A stretch of 64,000 nt of DNA from Saccharina japonica (GCA_008828725.1 MEHQ01003470.1:447969-511968); one strand, 5' to 3'; shown: positions 25,153-37,365, counted from the first letter of the stretch. The notes: generated by a model not told the origin, from the sequence alone. A program made the numbers and translations.

Positions 25153-26692
25153 TTATTGCTCGTCCTCGTTGTCGCAGGTCTCTACAAGGTTGATCATCAT
25201 GTTTCCCCCCGGGCTATTCATCTCGTTGTCGTAGTGGGTGCGGAGGTCGTTGTCTTCACACGCCACCAGCCCTTGGGAAGAGTACGTGGTGCAGTCCGCG
25301 CGACTCACCACAGGCATCTGCTCGATGCACTCGCACATGTGTGATCCCTTGATGCTGCAATATCGAAAAACGACGGGAGAGACAGACGCATTGGGGACGT
25401 ATATACGGCACGTAAACATGTCAGAAAACAGTTTTGATCACGTGTTATGACGATACATAGTGTATATGCGGGTTAGATGCTTGCATATGGGCCGACCATT
25501 GCGTTTCCTCCAACGTAGGACGAATACTTCATATGTCGTGTTCGCCCCAAAAACTCCATCGCCAAGTATATAGCCGCCCTTCATCCTACTACTGTACAAG
25601 TGTTCATATAGTTGGCTGTGCGTGTTCGGCATTGCATATTCTCGATACTGTAGACGGGGCATCGAGGTAACACAGATAGGTACTAATGTATGCTGTCTGC
25701 CTACCGTGGATCATTTGATGTAAGTATTGGATTGTATGAGGCTTCCTGCGCCGGAAGGGGGTCCTCGCCTGGTATGCCCCCCCGCGCTGAATGGACGCTT
25801 GGCTGGCGTATACTCAGCGCGCGGTTAGTACCTGTGAATGATCTGGGTACAAACACAAACTATGAATACTCGTACTACTGCTGGGTGGGTGGGATGGGTC
25901 TCAAAAATTTGATGACCAACTCTGCTCACGAGGTTTCGGGAGCGAAGAAGAGAAGTGACCACTCTGGGATACCAGTTCTCAGACATTCTGATCGAATCCG
26001 TGGTTCCATTATTTGGGACCCTCTGATGCAATCGCCATTTTACTGCAGAACGCCGCGCACGGCCTATACCACACAGCTCGAAAAACGCTTGAGTACCAAC
26101 TCTACTACATACAGTAAATCGATATTTTTCACGAATGGCACATTCGTTGAAATAACACCACATATAGCATTAGCATGAAATATTGCACACGCGTGGATAT
26201 CCTGCCACGCAGCTCTCAGAGATGGGTATCAACCATTCAATCCGTCGAACGCACAGGCGAAGTGTCTTTCGAACTTTGTAAAATCTTACCGTATACGCAT
26301 TCGAAAATATCCTGCCATATATTGAGGGATGTGTACATTACTCACTTTCCGTAGTAGCCCCTCTCGTCCCTGTGGTCGTAGGCCCTCACAAAGCGGTACA
26401 GCGGCTTGATGAACGAATCGAAGCTCGCGCCGTCGGCCCACACGAAGCCGTGGCAATGAACCTCGCCCTCGCTTTCGCCCGGGTACTCGCGAGTGGAGCC
26501 GACTTCGGGCGAGTCGAGCACCCGGCAGACGTCGGTGTTGTCCTCCATGCCGTTGCCGTCGTTCTCCGTCCAGCAGCACATGTAGGTGTTGTATTCGCAG
26601 GTGTCTTCTAGCAGACTGTCCATAGAGGCAGTCACGGCCGGCAGGAAGCCGCAGATGGCCACAGCAACGGACAACACTTGGGTGATCTTCAT
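25153..26692 (-). CDS. Secreted ten-cysteine protein, array copy 4
   Basis: Complete two-exon gene, join of 26346-26692 and 25153-25354, 182 residues, intron 991 bp (GTGAGT donor, TGCAG acceptor). The mature start is SMDSLLEDTCEYNT, and exon 2 has D158 and MMIN at 168-171, features shared wholly or partly with copy 5. E63 (SPEVGS) is unique. The ten cysteines are intact. The intron holds a ~480-bp block (25690-26170) found only in copies 4 and 5, while copies 1-3 carry a different, tRNA-like stretch there. Intron replacement therefore happened once, before the copy 4/5 duplication. The exon reading is strong; the biological role is unknown. Confidence 0.85.
25690..26170. repeat. Copy 4/5-specific intron block
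   Basis: An intronic stretch present only in copies 4 and 5 (second copy 32959-33420). It can be read as a plus-strand ORF in both, but the second copy is disrupted by a length difference near 33107. It shows no domain and lies antisense within an intron. I treat it as a replaced intron segment rather than a gene. Confidence 0.5.
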
Positions 26693-27109
26693 GGTGGCGA
26701 AACTGGTGTCTCGTGGAGTATGCTGTTACAGTAGTGCCTGTTGTTCGATGGATGGGAGACGGGATGGGGCGGGCACGGGACACGAGCGGGAGATTGTCAA
26801 GCTTATACTGCGAGTAGCAACGGTAAACGTTTGTGTACTGTCTGTACAGTAGTGGTTGGTCGTTTCTGCGTTTATCGAAACCGTCTGTTTTGTTCGAAAG
26901 CAATGCATTCGAGGGGGGGTATGGGCAGGGCCACACTGTTGAAGCCTATACGTACGGTGGATGGCTGTTGGTAAACGACGGACGGCCAGGGTGGCGGTGC
27001 AAGTTGGGAGATGGGGCCGACTCAGATTTGCCACGTGTGAGTGACTCCTTCCGGCAGTACTATAATACTGTAGTACTGTGTACAGTAGTGGCGGAACGAG
27101 CAGTAGTAC

Positions 27110-27375
27110 TGTAGTACCAGTGATTTAGCAGTGGTAGTACTGTAGTAGCAGTAGTAGTAGTAGTAGCAGCAGTAGCAGTGGCAGTAGTAGTAGTAGCTGT
27201 AGTAGTACTATAGCAGTAGTAGTAGCTGTAGTAGTACTATAGCAGTAGTAGTACTGTAGTAGTAGCAGTAGTAGTAGCAGTAGCAGCACTGTAGTAGTGC
27301 TGTAATAATATAGTAGTACTATTATAGTAGTACAGTAGTAGCAGTGGTAGTATAGTATTTAATAGTAGTAGCAGC
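27110..27375. repeat. AGT/AGC trinucleotide tract, unit 4
   Basis: Expanded relative to unit 3, with an internal ~27-bp duplication (AGTAGTAGCTGTAGTACTAT twice). Confidence 0.85.
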
Positions 27376-28099
27376 CTTCTCACGGACATCGTCTTTGATC
27401 AGGCACTGCTTCCCGTACCATGGTCCTCAAGCCAGAGGCGGAAATTTGCCAGTTTGTCGGCAAGGGAATTACATACCACGCAATGCCTACAGACCGCGAC
27501 GCCATCTGTAGCTGTACTTTCGTTGAATGAATACAGTAATTATCACGATACTAAACTACCACTGCAGCACAAGGGGTATAACGACACGGGTGCAACATTA
27601 TTCTACCCGGCGTTGTGGGCGCTCACCCTGCCCGTAGTAGGTTGATAATACCCAAACTCATCATGGTTTGGTCGCTTTCTCGGGGTCGCTATCTTGGTTT
27701 ACAACGGCTCTACTACTGAGCAGTACTACAGTACAGTAACCGCGACCGGGCCTAGACCCACCCCGTGTTGTGGCACAAGCAAACGCTTAGGGCGACCATA
27801 AATACACCTGCAAGCGGATTGGCTGTAACCACTGTACACATACAGCGTTTAGACATGTGAACTACTGTACTGTACGCGCGGCCGGCTTATATAGCTACCG
27901 TAGCGCTTCATGTGCACCCACCTTGTATTGGAGATCACAGTGGTAGAGTCGTGTAGTGTTGCTTGATGCTTTCTTGGCAGGGTTGGCTTGAGGAGGGTAG
28001 ATGGGTGTGTAGGTGTGTGCGTGCCTGGGTTGTGCGCTAGGTGGAGCTTTTCTGGAGGGTCTGCTTAGCCACCCGTTGAAGGGCGAGCGATACAAGGAG

Positions 28100-28330
28100 C
28101 AGACAGCCGGCTTTTGGCTCACCGTTGACCGCAGCTTTCCTTGCACAGCAGTGGCGGTATGTTGACATCCGACTTTTAGCTCACTGCTGACCGCATTTTT
28201 CCTTGCGCAGCAGCGTTGTTTTGACATCCGACTTTTAGCCCACTACTGACCGCATTTGTCCTTGCACCATGTTTATGTTAGCATCCGGCTTTTAGCTCAC
28301 TGACTGCTGACCTCTGATTTCTTTGGACGG
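28100..28330. repeat. ~65-bp minisatellite, unit 4
   Basis: Four units, the final one carrying an extra CTGA duplication (CACTGACTGCTGACC) shared with unit 5. Confidence 0.7.
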
Positions 28331-29246
28331 TGTGCTTATGTTGAGACACTGTAGTCATATTATTGCGGTGACAAAACGCCTTGGGATTATAGTAAATCGT
28401 TGGTTTGTGTACTGTGCAGTACTAAATGGGGCAACGTCGTGGTCACACACTAGAGGAGCGTTGAAAACAGTTATATTTATATATCACAAGAGGAGAGAAA
28501 CGTGTGTCATTCACGTTGATCGGATCTACGGCCGGTAGATCATGAAGATACGTCACGTCAGGCGGGGTGAGCTACCCGAGAGGGGTCCACACGTTCTGCC
28601 AGCAGCAGCCTACTCTAGCACCATGTTGTTTGAGTCAGCTCCCTCAATGGTGCTGTCGTAGGATTCATGGCAGTGGTGCATGTATGCATGTATGATATAT
28701 ATTACATGTGTTGCCCCAGAGCCATTTACAAGGAAGAGTTAAATACATACGAAGTATATTAAGAACAGTATCAGGAGAAAAGTGAATGGTGTCTTTACTG
28801 TTCGCATGTGTGATGCACACGTGCTGCAGTATGTTGCGTTCGATGAAGTATTGTCCGCCGGCCCCATAATGTGTGTCTCTCGCCTCTAGCGGTATCTGTA
28901 ACTGCAGTACGTGCGTAACGAAAACAGTTCTGATATCGTCTAAATCCTTCATCCTTCTCCAATTAGTCTAAAGAGTTATCTAGTTTTGTTACAGTAATTT
29001 GACTACGTACAGTAGAGGTGTGGCCACGGCTCCGCCCGATGGCGCTACTATAGTCTTAATTCAAAACACTACCCTGTGCGTACAAGCCCTCACTTACAAA
29101 CAACCCCCCTATTATACATCCACGTTTCTCGTCCGGCACTATGATGAGCAGGGGACAGGACATACCCTTCTCCTCCCTTGGCGCATACAATTCCTACATA
29201 CCACTCTCTTCCCCTCCCCCTCCGCGCATACAACTCCTACATTATA

Positions 29247-29325
29247 CCACTCTGTACTAAACATTAAGGAACGCTTGTATATTACTGTTGAATCCAAACG
29301 GTCCTTATATTTCGGTACATAGTGG
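29247..29325. mobile_element. Stowaway-like short MITE, unit 4
   Basis: Orthologous 79-bp palindrome. The left end CACTCTGTACTAAAC is mutated, and the left TA is kept. Confidence 0.6.
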
Positions 29326-30158
29326 CAGATCGCATAAGGAGGCTCCTGCATACACCGCGTAGATATAAATGACTCCTACAGAACCCGCGTCCTTGACGAA
29401 GCCGGATACGTACGTATTGCCGCCAGGGAGGTTTTAAGTCCTCTCTATATATGAGGGCCTCTATTTGTCGCCTCGATCACCCGTTTTCCTTTTGTGGTGT
29501 GTTGCTCTGTGAGAGACTGCTGTCCAGCCTCTTCGTTCAAACGTTAAAGGGTAGGTTTTAAAAGGCTGCTACTATAGTGGGGCCTTGTCGGCTAATTGTA
29601 CTAGTAAACAGGTGGTTGGGACTCTCCCTTTGCATAATGTGGCCCGTGAAAAACCTTGGTGTGGATACGGCAATGAGCAAGGTACCAAACCCCACAAGGT
29701 GTCGACATGGAACCTATTGGTGTGCTGCGTTGTTCAATATCTACAGAACACGTTATTTTACGCCCCCGTTCTGCAAGGGGGGAGCCACCTGCGCAATAGA
29801 GGCTTCTGTGATAATCGATTTATGCAGCTCCCTATCTCGAACGTGCTAGGTGTAAAACTCAGTGCGTACACAACGAATTGAGGCGGACTGGTGCTTTGTT
29901 GTTTTTCTTCTCTATTGTATGTAGAAACAACATGGGTGTTGAGATATGCGACAGGAAACGTATACCGTAGAATACTGTAGCACACCACGACAGTAGGCGT
30001 GCCGAATTGGAAGGTTTTAGGGCACCTCGTGGGGTTTGCTACATTGCTCAATGTCTCCACAAGGAAGGGGGGATTTACGCCCACATTGTGCAGCGGGGGG
30101 CACCTGGTCGCTTTTCCTGCACCTGCCTATGGCTGCCGCGTTCTCGAAGGGAGCAAAC

Positions 30159-30306
30159 GGGGGGGGGGCGTACTCCTTTGTTTCTTGCCTTAGTCATTTG
30201 ACCATTGACCAGGAGGGGGGCGTACTCATTTGTTGCTTGCCTTCGTGATTTGACCATTGACCACGCATCCCTTTCGAGACGGAAGGGAGCGAGGGGGGGG
30301 GGGGGG
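30159..30306 (-). repeat. Z-like sequences between G tracts, unit 4
   Basis: G10 (30159-30168), a 52-bp segment, G6 (30215-30220), a second diverged copy of the segment, then G14 (30293-30306). Both segments start CGTACTC and contain ATTTGACCATTGACCA, matching the Z end (GTACTCAT, ATATGACCATAGACC). They could be two short Z insertions or a tract-mediated duplication. Confidence 0.5.
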
Positions 30307-30744
30307 TCTTTATATACTGACACGTCGCTGGGTTAAGCTCGTTTATGTGTGTTTGACGCAATGTTTCGATACACACCTACTGTACGTAGGCCATGCCGTT
30401 GTTCATCGCGGCGACTTATTACTGTAATAATAGTATAAAGACCCGCAACCGAGTACCCTCAGACCACAGAAAATTGTGCGCACCTCTTTATTTCGCACAG
30501 CATGCATCTATGCATCTATGGCACATACCGCGTCCTCACGAAATCATACTTGTTACATGTGTTACATGTACGCATTGCGTCGCCCAGCCAAATACGATTT
30601 GGTTTCCTTTGGCCATGTATTGTTGGGGATTGTGGTTCGTCGGCGGAGACTGTGGTACTATGTCTGCATCGGTACTACTGCTGTTGTAACCTTTTATGAA
30701 CCTGGATGCTATTAGACAGCGTGTTGTATTGAAATACACCCAAT

Positions 30745-31060
30745 AAGATTAGTACGAGCGAATGCGAGTTTCTAATTTTGACCAAGTCTCTCGTGATAGG
30801 GACCCCTTGCGAGAAAGCGTCGACCGTTTTTTTACTTGATTAAACAGTTGAATCTGTCTGCACTTTTCCGTCGGCACTTTTCATCAATTTCTCAGATTTT
30901 TATTCGTCTACTACGTGGTTATCCAACATGTTCTCATAATTTTATCTGTCTAATTCGTTGCACTCTCACATAAAAAAAAGTTTTTTAGTCGTACACGGGT
31001 CTCGAAACCGTGACCCTTGTGATGAGAAGCACTTGTACTACATGTTACCCTACACGTACA
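30745..31060 (-). mobile_element. SINE family B, unit 4
   Basis: Reverse-orientation copy, with a better kept head: on the minus strand GTAGTACAAGTGCTTCTC, then GGTTTCGAGACCCG. The body matches the unit 3 copy. It interrupts unit 4 sequence that is continuous in units 2 and 3 (AATACGCACACG to AAGTCGCACATG). Confidence 0.65.
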
Positions 31061-31136
31061 AGTGGTATGCATGTCCAGTTTTTATTTACTTCTATAGTAA
31101 ACGTACTGCAACTCTAACGGTGAAAAAAACGTGGTC

Positions 31137-31320
31137 AACACGGTTTCGAACCCGTGATCCTAGTCTGCGCCATCATGCGCGTGTACCGCCTGAAGGGAGG
31201 GCAGAGGGGGTTCTCGGGGCACGTCGTTGACGTTTTTTCCTGATGTTTTCCCCACCAATGCGCACAACCTGACGACAGTTACTAATATCCTGCTGCGCGA
31301 GTTCCTAGCGACAGCTATAC
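31137..31320 (-). mobile_element. Second tRNA-headed retroposon piece, unit 4
   Basis: The minus strand shows GGCGCAGACTAGGATC and GGGTTCGAAACCGTG, i.e. B-box-like with a paired T stem. It differs from SINE families A and B and is placed head to head with the family B copy. No D-arm/acceptor fold good enough for a working tRNA. Confidence 0.4.
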
Positions 31321-32424
31321 TATCTTTAAGTCGCACATGTGCTAGACTCTGCAATGCAACAGTAGCCTGATCATCCCTAACAGGTTGCAATTTGCCAGGA
31401 GGAGACCCTCATTGAAAAACGAAACGGTTCGTGGCTTGTAACATGGGCCGAAGACACACCACGCATCACGAGAAAGCACGTTTTTTTCTTGCATATTTAT
31501 GGAACGTGTTGTCCTCGAGGCTGCACCAGCAACCACTGCAAACCACGAATACAACGAGGACGTGCTTGGCAACTCTCTCATTAAATCATTAAACAACATA
31601 ACAACTCACGGACACTACGTACTGGACAAAAAAATCAACAAAAAGCACAAACAAAAATGTCGTGGTCACAATGAACAGAACGTTCAACAAAAAAAACATC
31701 ACAAGAAGAGTTGTGGACATAATGCACGATTTTTTCTACAATCAACATCACGAAGTTACGTGGCAAATATGACGATTTGAGCTACACATGTACGCACTGC
31801 TCTTCCTGTACACCAAGTACGCGCTCTTCAATCTCGCGTTATCACCAAACGCTGCCCCACGGCCCACGGCCACAATGCACTCTGCGACCCGCGACAACTA
31901 TCTCCACAATGTATCACACTACGAGATAAGTCGTTCAGGATGCAAGTCTGAATTTTATCAACCAGGCACTGGCATCACCCACATCAAAACACAAAACGAA
32001 AAAAGACACACCTGGTAAAAAACACACTGTAAAAAGGGAGCGTTATACTGCTGTATTACTGTCCGTACTGCCGTCACCATATATACTCGGAGTCGGTTTG
32101 ATAAATCGACTCCCTCCTCCAAAGACACAGACCCAGCTCTTCTAGCAGTGTCGTAGTCGTATGTCAACACGAGAGGGTACATACACTCAGAGGGTCAATT
32201 GGCTAACCGAGAGCGATCTCCACCAAGCCTTGGGCAACAGCACCCTCAACGCTTTGGCCTACAGGCGCAGCACCCCTCCCCCCCTCAAAAGCGTTGGAGA
32301 GCGTGTGGCACCAGTAACCAGTAGTATTTAGCTCTGCCCGCTACCAAACCTTCTACTGCCAGCCACGGCAACGGGCAGTATTGAATCAGAAGCACCCAGT
32401 TGGAAAAGTTTGGCCTGCGTAGCC

Positions 32425-33951
32425 TTATTGCTCGTCCTCGTTGTCGCAGGTCTCTACAAGGTTGAACATCATGTTTCCCCCCGGGCTGTTCATCTCGTTG
32501 TCGTAGTGGGTGCGGAGGTCGTTGTCTTCACACGCCACCAGCCCTTGAGAAGAGTACGTGGTGCAGTCCGCGCGACTCACCACAGGCATCTGCTCGATGC
32601 ATCCGCACATGTGTGAGCCCTTGATGCTGCAATACCGAAAAACGACGGGAGAGACAGACGCATTGGGGACGTATATACGGCACGTAAACATGTCAGAAAA
32701 CAATTTCAATTGCGTGCTATGACGATATATATCTGGGTTAGATGCTTGCATATGGGCCGACCATTGCGTTTCCTCTTACGTAACAGGAATACTTCATATG
32801 TCGTGTTCGCCCAAATATTCCATCGCATCGCTAAGTACAGTCGCCCTTCATCGTACTATACTGTACAACTGTTCACATAGTTTGCTGTGCGTGTTCGGCA
32901 TTGCATATTCTCGATACTGTAGACGGGGCATCGAGGTAGCACAGATAGGTACTAATGTATGCTGTCTGCCTACCGTGGATCATTTGATGTAAGTATTGGA
33001 TTGTATGAGGCTTCCTGCGCTGGCAGGGGGTCCTCGCCTGGTATGTCCCCCCGCGCTGAGTGGACGCTTGGCGGGCGTATACTCAGCGCGCGGTTAGTAC
33101 CTGTAAATGATCTGGGTACAAAAACTACTGCTGGGTGGGTGGGATGGTCTCAAGAATTTCATGGCCAACTCTGCTCACGAGGTTTCGGGGGCGAAGAAGA
33201 GAAGTGACCACTCTGGGATACCAGTTCTAAGAGATTCTGATCGAACCCGTGGTTCTATTCTTTGGGACCCTCTGATGCCATCGCCATTTTACTGTACAAC
33301 GCCGCGCACGGACTATACCACACAGCTCGAAAAACGCTTGAGTACCAACTCTACTACATACAGTAAATCGATATTTTTCACAAATGAGACATTCTTTGAA
33401 ATAACACCACAGATAGCATTAACATAAAATATTGCACACGCGTGGATATCCTGCCACGCAGCTCTCGGAGATGAGTATCAACAATTCAATCCGTCGAACG
33501 CACAGGCGAAGTGTCTTTCGAACTTTGTAAAATCTTACCGTATACGCATTCGAAAATATCCTACCAAATATCGTGGGGCGTGCACACGTGTAACATTGAC
33601 TCACCTTCCGTAGTAACCCCTCTCGTCCCTGTGGTCGTAGGCCCTCACAAAGCGGTACAGCGGCTTGATGAACGAGTCGAAGCTCGCGCCGTCGGCCCAC
33701 ACGAAGCCGTGGCAATGAACCTCGCCCTCGCTTTCGCCCGGGTATTCGCGAGTGGAGCCGACGTCGGGCGAGTCGAGCACCCGGCAGACGTCGGTGTTGT
33801 CCTCCATGCCGTTTCCGTCGTTCTCCGTCCAGCAGCACATGTAGGTGTTGTATTCGCAGGTGTCTTCTAGCAGACTGTCCATGGAGGCAGTCACGGCCGG
33901 CAGGAAGCCGCAGACGGCCACGGCGAAGGACAGCACTTGGGTGATCTTCAT
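32425..33951 (-). CDS. Secreted ten-cysteine protein, array copy 5
   Basis: Complete two-exon gene, join of 33605-33951 and 32425-32626, 182 residues. The intron is 978 bp, the shortest of the five, with GTGAGT donor and TTGCAG acceptor. It has the signal peptide, ten cysteines and the SMDSLLEDTC start of copy 4. In exon 2 it reads MCGC where the other copies read MCEC, a Glu to Gly change between two cysteines. Its 5' flank leads into the largest AGT/AGC microsatellite of the array. This is the last gene copy, since the duplicated unit stops at about 37365. The protein is probably secreted; the ligand or substrate cannot be read from sequence. Confidence 0.85.
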
Positions 33952-34339
33952 GGTGGCGAAGCTGGCGTCTCGTGAAGTATGCTATTGCAGTAGTACTTGT
34001 TGTTCGACGGACGAGAGACGGGATGGGGCGGGCACGGGACACAAGCGGGAGGTGGTCAAGATTGTTGCAAGTAGCAACGGTAAACGTACTTCGTATACTG
34101 TCTGTACGAAGTGATTGGGGGTTTCTGCATTTTTAAAAACCGTCAGTTTTGTTCAAAAACAATGCATTTGAGGGGGGGGTATGAGCAGGGCCACAATGTT
34201 GAAGACTCTACGTACTGTAGATGGACGTTGGTAAACGACGGGCGGCCAGGGCAACGGTGCAAGTTGAGATATGGGTCCGACTCAGATTTTCCACGTGGGA
34301 GTGGCTCCTTTCGTTGGTCATGTAATACTGTAGTACTGT

Positions 34340-34645
34340 GTACTGTTGTACAGTAGTACAGTAGCAATACTGTGGTACAGTAGTAGTAGTAGTAGTAGTA
34401 GTGGTACTGTAGTAGGAACAAGCAGTAGAGCTGTGGCCGTAGTGCAGTACCGTAGTAATAGCAGTAGTAGTAGCAGTAGCAGTAGTAATAGCAGTAGTAG
34501 TAGCAGTAGCAGTAGTAGTAGTAGTAGTAGTAGTAGCAGTAGCAGTAGTAGCAGTAGTACAGTAGTAGTAGCAGTAGCAACAGCAGTAGCAATAGTAGTA
34601 GTAGGAGTAGTAGTATATTAGTAGAAGTGGTACAGTAGTAGTGGT
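34340..34645. repeat. AGT/AGC trinucleotide tract, unit 5
   Basis: Largest tract, about 300 bp. All apparent ORFs here are poly-Ser, poly-Tyr or poly-Thr readings of the triplets. Confidence 0.85.
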
Positions 34646-34647
34646 AG

Positions 34648-34768
34648 TATTACGGAGGCCCATAGTAAATAGGACCTACTATATTGTTGGTGAAAATAGG
34701 TACATATGTAGGTTTTTGTGTATACCGTAAGTCCTATTTAGTCCTATTTACTATGGTCCCCCGTAATA
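34648..34768. mobile_element. 117-bp TA-flanked MITE in the unit 5 triplet tract
   Basis: Element 34650-34766 with inverted ends TTACGGAGGCCCATAGTAAA / TTTACTATGGTCCCCCGTAA and TA on each side. Units 3 and 4 lack it. A single similar end (TTACGGAGGACCATTATGAT) occurs at 61036. Confidence 0.75.
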
Positions 34769-35954
34769 GTCTAGTAGTAGTAGTACCAATAGTAGCCTTC
34801 TGACGGACATGACCTTTGAACAGGCGCTGCTTACCGTAGCATGTCCCTCAAGCAAGACGCAGAAAGTGGACAGCTTGTTGTCGCGAGGGTTGCCTCACAA
34901 CGCCCACGGGCCACGAAGGTATCAGCAGCTATACTTTAGTGGATAGTCAAGTACCTACAACTACCACTGTATCTATAAAAGGACCTATATCCGAGCACAA
35001 CGGACGATGTCCTAGGTAAGGCACAGCGCTACAGCGCTAGCCTCCACGACCGCACCACGCGTTGTGCTACAAGTAATAATTAAGATTTCGGACAGCGATA
35101 CACCAGAACGTGGACATCACTACACTACAGTAGTAGTGTAACTCTACTGTATGTAGTGTAACACTACAGTGTAACTGGACAGCCTTTACGATGTGTGCTA
35201 GTGCATGCCTGGTTCTGTTCTCAGGCTCCTCATTTGAGGCGCCCTAGTAGTAAATTAACTCCGAGAAACGTTGGAATGAAACCTACGAGTACTGTACAGT
35301 AACCCAGGTACACCATCACGCGGGAGCACGTTGGTATCTATGGAATAACGTTGGAATCGAATCCAACGATGAGGAAATGCCTCATTGGGTAGCTCGGGTC
35401 AGTGACACTTATTTGGGCGAAACAACGTGCAGCCTCAAAACCTGCCGTAGGCGATAGCACGTACCTGGCATACCTGGTTTACCTGGTATGCGGTACTGTG
35501 GAAGGTGAGTATAGTACCAGCCCCGCTGACGTAACAGTGGTCGTACCACTAGTACCTATATTACTACTGTAGTGACTCTACATAGTACTATAGTATATAC
35601 CCGGGATCGGGTCTAGACCCGCCACGCGTTGTGCCACAAGCAACCCAATTTACACGGGACATAAATACACCTGAAAGCGGTCAGAAATACCACTGTACAT
35701 ACACATACAGCGTCTAAACATGCGAACTACAGTACTACTGAACGCGCGACCGTTTTACAGCTACGTCCTGGAGCGAGTCATCTACACCCACCTTGTATTG
35801 GAGATCACAGCGGTAGAGTACTTGGTGCTTTCTTGGCAGGGCTGGCTTGAAGGAGGTAGATGAGAGTGTGAGGTAGGTGTGTGCGTGCCTGGGTTGTGCG
35901 CTAGATGGAGCTTTTCTGGAGGGGCTGCTTAGCCGCCCGTTGAGAGGCGAGCGG

Positions 35955-36220
35955 TACACGGAGCAGACATCCGGCTTTTGGCTCACTATTGACCGCAGCT
36001 TTCCTTGCACAGCAGTAGCGGTATGTTGACATCAGGCTTTTAGCTTACTGCTGACCGCATTTTTGCTTGCACAGCGTTTTTTAAACATCCGGCGTTCACT
36101 CATAGCTCACTGCTGACCGCGTTTCCTTTGAGCATGTTTATGTTAACAGCCGGCTTTTGCGTACTGTTGTAGCTCACTGACTGCTGACCTCTGTTTTCCT
36201 TGCGCATCGTTCATGCTAAC
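35955..36220. repeat. ~65-bp minisatellite, unit 5
   Basis: Four to five diverged units; the CACTGACTGCTGACC variant is shared with unit 4, supporting the 4/5 pairing. Confidence 0.65.
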
Positions 36221-37133
36221 CCCTTAAAGTTGGGACTGCAATCATATTTATTGTGGGGACAAAACACTTGGAAGGAAAGTAATATTTAGGCGTATGGACA
36301 GTGCAGCAGTAAAAGCGGCAACGCCGTGGTCACACACAGGAGGAGCGTTGAGAACAGTTATGCTTCTATATCGCAAGAGGAAAGGAACGTGTGTCATTCA
36401 CGCTGATCGGATTTGCAACCAGTAGATCAGGAAGATACGCCACGTCATGCGGGACGAGCTACGCGAGAGGGATCCACATGCTCCACCAACAGCAGTCTGC
36501 TCTAGCAGCAACCGTGTTGTTCGGATCAGTTATCTCAATGTTAATGTTACAATCGCAGGATTCATGGCAGTGGTGGTGTACGTGATGTGTTGTCTACAGT
36601 AATCCCAGAGCCATTTTCAGGAAGAGCGAAATCTACTTTTTAAGAAGAGTACCAGCAGGAAAAAAAATAATGGCGTCTTTACTACTGTACTGCTTCTCAT
36701 GTGCGATGTTCAGTAGTTTCGACGAGTTACTACTGTACAGGTACCACTGCAGCATGTTTCGTCCGATGAAGTATTGTCCGCCGGTCCCATAACGCGCGTG
36801 TCTTGTCTCTATCAATACATGGCAGTATCTGTAACTACTGTACGTAACGAAAACAGTTCTGATATCGTGTGAAAGCTTCTCCATTTGAAGAGTTACCTGG
36901 TACCACAGGTTTATACTCGTATGCTTTCTTAGTTTGACTGCTATAGAGGTACGGCCACGGCTCCGCCCGTGGCGATGTAGTCTTAATTCGATACACTACC
37001 CTGTGCGTACAAGCCCTCACTTGGAAATAAACTCCTTATTATACACACATCCGCGTTTATCGTCCGACACCATGATGAGCTGGGGACAAAAAAACACAAT
37101 TCTCCACCCTCCGCGCATACAACTCCTACATTA

Positions 37134-37213
37134 CCAATCTGCCCCAAAACATAAGGACCGTTTGTATATTACTGTTTAAATCAAAACGGTCCTTATACTT
37201 CGGGACATGTTGG
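37134..37213. mobile_element. Stowaway-like short MITE, unit 5
   Basis: 80-bp orthologue flanked by TA on both sides. The arms pair over ~30 bp around TTACTGTTTAAAT. Confidence 0.7.
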
Positions 37214-37365
37214 TAGAGCGCAAAATAAGAAGACTCCTGCATGCACCGCATAGACAGAAATAACTCCTACAGAACCCGCGTCCTTGACAAAGACGGATAC
37301 GTACGTATTGCCGCCAGGGATGTTTCAAGTCCTCTCGATATATGAGGGTCTCTATTTCTCCATTT

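Larger units (their letters stand above)
25153..32424. repeat. Tandem array unit 4
   Basis: 7.27 kb. Carries a retroposon insertion near 30740-31325, placed where units 2 and 3 run straight through, and G-tract-bounded Z-like repeats at 30159-30306. Otherwise syntenic with units 3 and 5. Confidence 0.8.
32425..37365. repeat. Tandem array unit 5 (truncated)
   Basis: Homology to units 3 and 4 runs from copy 5 through the short MITE at 37134-37213 and stops at about 37365, where the X-polyC-Y repeat begins. This is the right border of the gene array; the missing ~2.3 kb of the unit is not found elsewhere in the window. Confidence 0.75.

Noticed and set aside
25690-26178. 162-codon plus-strand ORF
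   Set aside because: Lies in an intron, is broken in the sister copy by a length change near 33107, and shows no domain or codon bias.
31137-31215. Possible functional tRNA gene
   Set aside because: The B box and T stem are good, but the D arm and acceptor stem do not pair and the length is wrong; more likely a SINE head.
34208-34663. Poly-Thr/Tyr/Ser ORFs
   Set aside because: Readings of the AGT/AGC microsatellite in different frames.
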